A stretch of DNA of 64,000 nt, taken from UBA9676 sp963741615. GTDB lineage: Bacteria > Actinomycetota > Actinomycetes > Streptosporangiales > Streptosporangiaceae. Position 1 is the stretch's first letter. Each line of letters begins with the position of its first letter. Below the pieces are notes generated by a model, which was not told the origin of the DNA, searched no databases, and worked only from the letters and a program-made list of their open reading frames with translations. A program made the translations under genes and the position numbers. This document shows positions 59,213 through 64,000 of the stretch, piece by piece. The stretch is from the NCBI GenBank assembly GCA_963741615.1, contig CAVUIU010000007.1, positions 124,001-188,000 on the forward strand, written 5' to 3'.

Positions 59213-61557
59213 GCCGCAGGATAGCCTTCGGGCCTATGGTGAAGCGTCTTGACCCGCTGGCGAGCACGCCGCCTGCCTTCGGTGAGGAGGCGGCCAGGCA
59301 GATCCTGCGGGACCGCTTCGGGATGGAATCGTCCCTCACTCCCCTCGCGGGCGAGCGGGACCAGAACTTCCGGGTGGACACGGCGGACGGCCGGCGCTTC
59401 CTGTTCAAGATCTCGAACCCGGCCGATGACCGTTCCATCATGGAGATGCAGAACGCCGCTCTCCACCACATCGAGCAGGTGGACCCGGGCCTGCCGGTGA
59501 TGCGCGGGTTGCCGGGCACGGCCGGGGAACCCTGGGTCGAGGTTCCCGGGCCCGACGGCCGGGCCTACCCGGCGCGGCTGTTCACCTTCCTCCCCGGCCG
59601 GGTGACCGCCAATACCGCGCTCACCACCGCGGCGGTCCGGTCCCACGGGCAGGTCACCGCCCGGCTGGGGCGGGCGCTGCGGGGTTTCTTCCATCCCGCG
59701 GCCGACTACGAGATCCTGTGGGACCTCACCCACCTGCCCAAACTCCGCCCGCTGCTCACCCATCTTCCCGACGGCACGCGCAAGGCCCAGGTGGCACGGG
59801 TGCTGGAACGGTTCGAGACCCGGGTCGCCCCGGTGCTGCCCGGGCTGCGGGCACAGGTGATCCACGCCGACATGAGCCTGGACAACGTGCTGTACGACGA
59901 CCGCCTGCGGGTCAGCGGGATCGTGGACTTCGGGGACATGACCCATGCGGCGCTGGTCTGCGACCTGGCCGTCGCCGTCGCGGACGTGCTCCACGGCCGC
60001 GCTGACGCCATCGAGGCGGCCGACGCCATGATCGGCGGCTACGTCTCGGTGACGCCGCTGGAGGACGAGGAGGCCGGGCTCCTCGCGGACCTGGTCGCGG
60101 CCAGGCTCGCCACGGAGGTCACGGTCACCGCCTGGCGGCTGGGGCTCTACCCGGACAACGCCGCGTACAGCGCGAGCGGCGAGCCCGGAGCCCGCGCCTT
60201 CCTCGATGCCATCGAGGCCGCCGGGATCGATGCTGTCGGCCGGCGCTTCCGCGAGGCCTGCCGTGGGCTTCCCTACCGCCGGTCCGCCACCCGCGGTCTG
60301 CTGGAGCGCCGGCGGGCGGCGCTGCCCCGGTCGCCGCTGTTCTACGACCACCCGGTGCACCTGGTCCGCGGCGAGGGTGTCTGGCTGTTCGACGCCGACG
60401 ACCGGCGGTACCTCGACTGCTACAACAACGTGCCGGTGGTCGGCCACAGCCATCCCCGGGTGGCGCGGGCGGTGGCGGAGCAGCAGCGGCTGCTGGCCAC
60501 GCACAGCCGCTACCTGCACGAGGCGATCGTCGAACTCGCCGAACGGCTCACCGCCACCCTGCCGCCCGGGCTCGGCGCCGTGCTGGTCGTGAACTCCGGC
60601 AGCGAGGCCAACGACCTCGCCTGGCGGATCGCCCGCGCGGCCACCGGGCGGGCCGGCGCGGTCGTGTCCGCCCACGCCTACCACGGGCTGACCGAAGCCA
60701 CCCACGCCTTTTCCCCCGAGGAATGGGCCAGCGGGGAGCGGCCCGCCCACGTCGCCACCATCCCCGGCCCCGACGGGTACCGCGGCCTCTACCGGCGGGA
60801 ACAGGATGGGTGGGCGCAGCGGTACGCCGCCCACATCGACGCCGCCGCCCGCGCGCTCGGCGACCGCGGCCTGGCCGCGGTCTATCTGGACCCGGGCTTC
60901 ACCGCCGACGGCATCCTCGCGCCCCCGCCCGCCTACCTGGCCGAAGCGGCACGGCGGGTGCGGGCGCTGGGGGGCCTGCTGATAGCCGACGAGGTCCAGG
61001 CCGGTCACGGCCGGTCCGGGACTCACCTGTGGAGCTTCCAGGCCGCGGCGATCGAGCCCGACATGGTGGTGATGGGAAAGCCGATGGGCAACGGCTTCCC
61101 GGTCGCCGCCCTCGTGGCCAGGCCCGGGCTGCTCGACGCCGTTCCCGGGGAAGTCGAGCTGTTCAGCACGTTCGGCGGCAACCCGGTCGCCTGCGCGGCC
61201 GCGCTCGCCGTGCTGGCCGTCATCGAGGACGAGGGCCTGGTGGCGAGCGCCGCCGAGGCCGGCTCCTATCTCCGTCAGGGCCTGATGACGCTCGCGCAGC
61301 GCCATCCCCTCATCGGGGACGTCCGGGGCGAAGGCCTCCTGCTCGGCGTCGAGCTTGTCGACGACCGGCAGACCCGCGCGCCCGCCGCCGGGCACGCCCA
61401 CCGGGTCACCGAGGCCATGCGTGAGCGGGGGATCCTGCTCAGCACCACCGGCCCGGCCGGCAACGTGCTGAAGATCCGGCCTCCCCTCGTCTTCCGGGCC
61501 GAGCACGCCGACCTGCTGCTCGAGACCCTCGACGAGGTTCTCGCCGCCCGCCGCTGA
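59209..61557 (+). CDS. Kinase / class III PLP phospho-lyase fusion
   Basis: This 782-residue protein has an APH-type kinase half (about 15-340; catalytic HADMSLDNVLYD and metal VDFGDM) and a class III aminotransferase-fold half (about 350-780; NSGSEANDLAWRIARAAT, DEVQAGHGRSG, PLP Lys in VMGKPMGNGFP). This pairing matches human HYKK plus ETNPPL/PHYKPL, where a kinase phosphorylates an amino alcohol such as hydroxylysine or ethanolamine and a PLP lyase removes phosphate and ammonia. Bacterial fusions of the two are known. The start is GTG 59209 (overlapping DUF389) or ATG 59236, which has TAGCCT eight bases ahead. Confidence 0.9.
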   Translation: MSRRIAFGPMVKRLDPLASTPPAFGEEAARQILRDRFGMESSLTPLAGERDQNFRVDTADGRRFLFKISNPADDRSIMEMQNAALHHIEQVDPGLPVMRGLPGTAGEPWVEVPGPDGRAYPARLFTFLPGRVTANTALTTAAVRSHGQVTARLGRALRGFFHPAADYEILWDLTHLPKLRPLLTHLPDGTRKAQVARVLERFETRVAPVLPGLRAQVIHADMSLDNVLYDDRLRVSGIVDFGDMTHAALVCDLAVAVADVLHGRADAIEAADAMIGGYVSVTPLEDEEAGLLADLVAARLATEVTVTAWRLGLYPDNAAYSASGEPGARAFLDAIEAAGIDAVGRRFREACRGLPYRRSATRGLLERRRAALPRSPLFYDHPVHLVRGEGVWLFDADDRRYLDCYNNVPVVGHSHPRVARAVAEQQRLLATHSRYLHEAIVELAERLTATLPPGLGAVLVVNSGSEANDLAWRIARAATGRAGAVVSAHAYHGLTEATHAFSPEEWASGERPAHVATIPGPDGYRGLYRREQDGWAQRYAAHIDAAARALGDRGLAAVYLDPGFTADGILAPPPAYLAEAARRVRALGGLLIADEVQAGHGRSGTHLWSFQAAAIEPDMVVMGKPMGNGFPVAALVARPGLLDAVPGEVELFSTFGGNPVACAAALAVLAVIEDEGLVASAAEAGSYLRQGLMTLAQRHPLIGDVRGEGLLLGVELVDDRQTRAPAAGHAHRVTEAMRERGILLSTTGPAGNVLKIRPPLVFRAEHADLLLETLDEVLAARR

Positions 61558-61595
61558 GCGCCGCCCGCCGCTGAGCGCCGGCGCGGCCCGGCGGG

Positions 61596-62849
61596 TCAGC
61601 GGGAGGCGTCGACGATCGGCCAGACCACCTGGGCGTGCCGGATGTCGCTGTGGGCGCCGCTCACGGGCGACTGATCGGCGCAGATGACGGCGTTGGCGTC
61701 GAGCAGGTAGAACAAGCCCGGCTGGAAGCCGTAACCGGTGCCCTGCGCCGCCAGCGGGACCGTCAGCCCGGCCGGTGACTGCTGGTAGCCGTCGTGGCCC
61801 ATGCCGCCCCATTGATAGGTGAGGTCTGTGACGGATTCGGCGTCCTGGTGCGCCAGCATGCTGGCGGCCGGGTACCACCAGCCGACGGCCCGGTCCGCGG
61901 CGCTGAACGTGGCCAGCAGCGGGCCGTTGACATTGCCGGTGAAGGCCGCGAGCGCGCCCGGGCCGCTGATGGCGCTATCCGGAATCGGGTCCGCGAACGC
62001 GAAATGGGAGAACGCGCCCTGAATCAGCATCAGGGTCTTGACCGGGCTGTTCGCGCCGGTCGCGGCCGGCGGCAGGCCGGAGACCGAGTAGGCGACGAGC
62101 CGGGCGCCGAAGCTGTGCCCCATCAGGTGGACCCGGATCCCGGGGTCGGCGGCGGCGAGTTTCCCGATCATGGGCCCGAGGCCGGTGCGGCCGATGACGC
62201 CGGCCCGGTTCTTCATCTCGTAGTAGGACATGCTTCGCAGTACTTCTTTGGCACCGTTCCAGAGGCTGGTAAACGGATTCGGGATGCCCTGGGCGCTGGT
62301 CGTGGGCGTTTTCGACATGGCGGCCGCGTGGCCGAACACGGCCGCGGTGTCGCCGGTGATGCTTGCCTGCTGGCCGGCGTCCTCGGGCGCGAGCGGGGGA
62401 GAGGTGACCAGGCCGGACGCCAGCGAATGGAACTGCTGCAGCTTGGCCGGGTCCTGCGGCTGCTGGTCCAGCAGCTGGCCGAGCGTCGCGACGTTCTGCT
62501 GCTGCGCCGGGAACGCCGGCGCCAGCGCCGCGGCCAGTTGCTGGCCCGTCAACGGGATGGGCTGGCCCGTGGCCGGGTCGTCCTCGGGGAACAGCAGCGA
62601 TGGCCAGATGATGCCGACCGCGATGCTCGTGCTGAGCCTGCCGGGGATCATCCCGGCCAGCAGCGTGAACATCTGCTGGTAGAGGGAGCGGGCCGAGTCG
62701 ACGCCGTCGTTCCAGCCGTGCGACAGCATGAACACGTCCTGGATGCCGCCGGCCTGGATGGCCGCGGGCAGCCCGCCGTCGGAGCTCAGTGTCCCGTCGG
62801 CGTTGAAGTCAAGCTCGTAGTAGTTCAGGCCCGCGATCTGAGTGGCCAT
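61596..62849 (-). CDS. Alpha/beta hydrolase-like protein
   Basis: This 417-residue protein contains VFMLSHGWNDGVDSA (oxyanion HG region) and the nucleophile elbow in VHLMGHSFGARLVAYSV, so it is an alpha/beta hydrolase of the serine type. No signal peptide is visible. A Gln/Ala-rich region (about 95-165) is inserted between them. A Ser/Asp/His set is plausible (His near the end in SDIRHAQVV). It follows the subtilase gene by 24 bases on the same strand, so the two probably form one operon. Substrate unknown. Confidence 0.75.
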   Translation of the reverse strand: MATQIAGLNYYELDFNADGTLSSDGGLPAAIQAGGIQDVFMLSHGWNDGVDSARSLYQQMFTLLAGMIPGRLSTSIAVGIIWPSLLFPEDDPATGQPIPLTGQQLAAALAPAFPAQQQNVATLGQLLDQQPQDPAKLQQFHSLASGLVTSPPLAPEDAGQQASITGDTAAVFGHAAAMSKTPTTSAQGIPNPFTSLWNGAKEVLRSMSYYEMKNRAGVIGRTGLGPMIGKLAAADPGIRVHLMGHSFGARLVAYSVSGLPPAATGANSPVKTLMLIQGAFSHFAFADPIPDSAISGPGALAAFTGNVNGPLLATFSAADRAVGWWYPAASMLAHQDAESVTDLTYQWGGMGHDGYQQSPAGLTVPLAAQGTGYGFQPGLFYLLDANAVICADQSPVSGAHSDIRHAQVVWPIVDASR

Positions 62850-62873
62850 GTCGCCCTTCCCGGTGGTGAGTGA

Positions 62874-64000
62874 TCAGACGTTGGACAGGACGCGCATCAG
62901 GTCGAGCAGGCCGGCTCCCTGGAAGAACTCGTGCCGGCCCAGCGACGTCGCGTTGCTCATGAACAGCTGTTTCACCACATCGGGCTGGCCGATGTATTCG
63001 TCCCTGACCGACAGGAATGCCGCGATCGCACCAGAGACATGCGGCGCGGCCATGGAGGTGCCGCTGTCCTCCACGTAGCGTGCGATCCCCGGGTCATTGC
63101 TCTGCAGCGGCCCGATGCCGGCGATGAGCGCGCCGGTGCCCGCCGAGGTGATGCGCTCTCCCGGCGCGATCAGATCAGGCTTCAGCCTCCCGTCCAGGGT
63201 GGGGCCCTTGGACGAGGTGTACGTCACGCCGTAGGTGTGCGGCTGGTAGCGGTGCGTCGAGCCGACGGTGATCGCGTGAATGGCATTGCCGGGGTCCGTG
63301 ATCGTGGACAGCCTGCCATGCACGTCGCTGCTCCCGCCGGTGAGGGTCCCGCCGGCGCCGCTGTTGCCGGCCGAGACGACCGCCACCACCCCGGTTCCCA
63401 CGAGCTGGTCCAGCTCGCGGCAGAGCGGGCTCTGCCCGGCGGCGAACTCGTCGGGGAACCAGTCGCAGCCGATGGACAGGTTCACCCCGTGGATGAGCAG
63501 CTGGCGGCCGTCGGCGTTGAAGGCCCGGATCTGGGCGAGCGCGGCGATGACCGCGCTGGTGACCGTGTTGCCGGCGGCGTCGAGCACCTTGAGGCTGACC
63601 AGGCGGGCCTTGGGCGCGATCCCGCTGAGGGTCCGCCCGGGCTCAACGGTCCGGTTGACCCACGACGGCAGGTCGTCGCTGGAAGGCTCGTTCGCCGCGA
63701 TGAGAACCTTGCCCGGGTCGGCGGGCGCGGCGCCGGCGATGATGCCGGCCACGTGGGTGCCATGCCCGAAAGGGTCGGCCAGGGCGGCCGCCGGGTCGCT
63801 GTTCACCGTGCCATCCGCGGTGAGCAGGCCGGTGAAGTCGCGGTGCAGGCGTGACACCGCCGGGTCGGTGACGGTCCCCCCCGCGAAGTGCGGATGATCG
63901 GAGTCGATGCCGGAGTCGATGACCGCCCAGACGATGCCGACCCCGGACGTCCCGTACGTGCGGGTCGCGGCGTCAGCCTTGATGGTGGTCGCCGAGCGGT
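62874..64000 (-). CDS. Subtilisin-like S8 serine protease, 5' end outside the window
   Basis: The frame is open to the right edge, so the gene starts beyond base 64000; about 375 C-terminal residues are seen. The catalytic triad is complete: Asp in VWAVIDSGIDSDHPHF, His in FGHGTHVAGIIAG and Ser in SGTSMAAPHVSGAIAAFLS; the oxyanion Asn lies in VSAGNSGAGG. A short insertion with SSDDLPSWVNRTVEP follows the His. The protein ends soon after the Ser helix, without a large C-terminal domain. The signal peptide and propeptide are not in view. An alpha/beta hydrolase follows. Confidence 0.93.
   Translation of the reverse strand, partial: RSATTIKADAATRTYGTSGVGIVWAVIDSGIDSDHPHFAGGTVTDPAVSRLHRDFTGLLTADGTVNSDPAAALADPFGHGTHVAGIIAGAAPADPGKVLIAANEPSSDDLPSWVNRTVEPGRTLSGIAPKARLVSLKVLDAAGNTVTSAVIAALAQIRAFNADGRQLLIHGVNLSIGCDWFPDEFAAGQSPLCRELDQLVGTGVVAVVSAGNSGAGGTLTGGSSDVHGRLSTITDPGNAIHAITVGSTHRYQPHTYGVTYTSSKGPTLDGRLKPDLIAPGERITSAGTGALIAGIGPLQSNDPGIARYVEDSGTSMAAPHVSGAIAAFLSVRDEYIGQPDVVKQLFMSNATSLGRHEFFQGAGLLDLMRVLSNV

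Overview
The window is about 64 kb of very GC-rich DNA with dense genes, GTG/TTG as well as ATG starts, and many 1-4 base stop/start overlaps. It comes from a mycothiol-producing actinomycete: it carries the MshA glycosyltransferase of mycothiol synthesis, a SenX3/RegX3-type two-component pair, CarD, an LpqE-like lipoprotein, a DUF397 remnant and a DUF2637 protein. The order CarD - IspF - CysS - TrmH methyltransferase matches the block known from Mycobacterium tuberculosis, here interrupted. A filamentous actinomycete is more likely than a mycobacterium, but the exact order is a guess.

Layout. 1-6100: end of a CrtI-like oxidoreductase, a divergent MarR regulator/drug exporter pair, and a GH1 glycosidase co-transcribed with a diiron ferritin-like oxidase. 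6.2-6.9 kb: a decayed IS200/IS605 element (nearly whole tnpA, tail of tnpB, both end hairpins). 6.9-13.7 kb: a leftward block of four inorganic-ion or membrane proteins: a CDF metal exporter, an APC permease fused to an OB-fold, an Nramp-like transporter with altered metal-site motifs, and a soluble PRC/MgtE_N/CBS protein overlapping it. In front of this block lies a possible proline-rich leader ORF. 13.9-18.1 kb: CoA-transferase, CsoR-like regulator, YbjN protein, mshA and gpmA. 18.4-30 kb: senX3-regX3, LpqE-like lipoprotein, CxC membrane protein, carD, ispF, a homogentisate/tyrosine-degradation insert (fahA, DUF2637 gene, hmgA), cysS and rlmB. 30-34 kb: IclR regulator, AlkB-like dioxygenase, hydroxyquinol/catechol-type intradiol dioxygenase and amino-acid permease. 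34.3-38.6 kb: a tight operon of lipoprotein, FtsH-like membrane AAA protease, HExxH membrane protein and glutamine cyclotransferase.

38.9-50.8 kb is more accessory: a secreted beta-helix protein, an amidase with a repeat-derived tail, a regulator with two receiver-like/LuxR modules, a Tat-exported protein with a 200-residue repeat-rich N-terminus, DUF4261, a Glu/Leu dehydrogenase, an SDR, DUF3024, and a histidine kinase cut off before its ATPase domain next to a headless DUF397 fragment. 50.8-61.6 kb is centred on one-carbon and amine metabolism: a FolC-like ligase, cyclodeaminase/cyclohydrolase, divergent FolD, acetate-type transporter, patatin, a dimethylglycine/sarcosine dehydrogenase with a GcvT tail, DUF389, and a kinase/PLP phospho-lyase fusion. 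The window ends in an alpha/beta hydrolase and a subtilisin-like protease cut by the right edge.

Several genes have a TAnnnT hexamer ending 5-8 bases before the start codon, the arrangement expected for leaderless actinobacterial mRNAs. No rRNA, tRNA or CRISPR array was found. All assignments come from reading the sequence; no database search was run.
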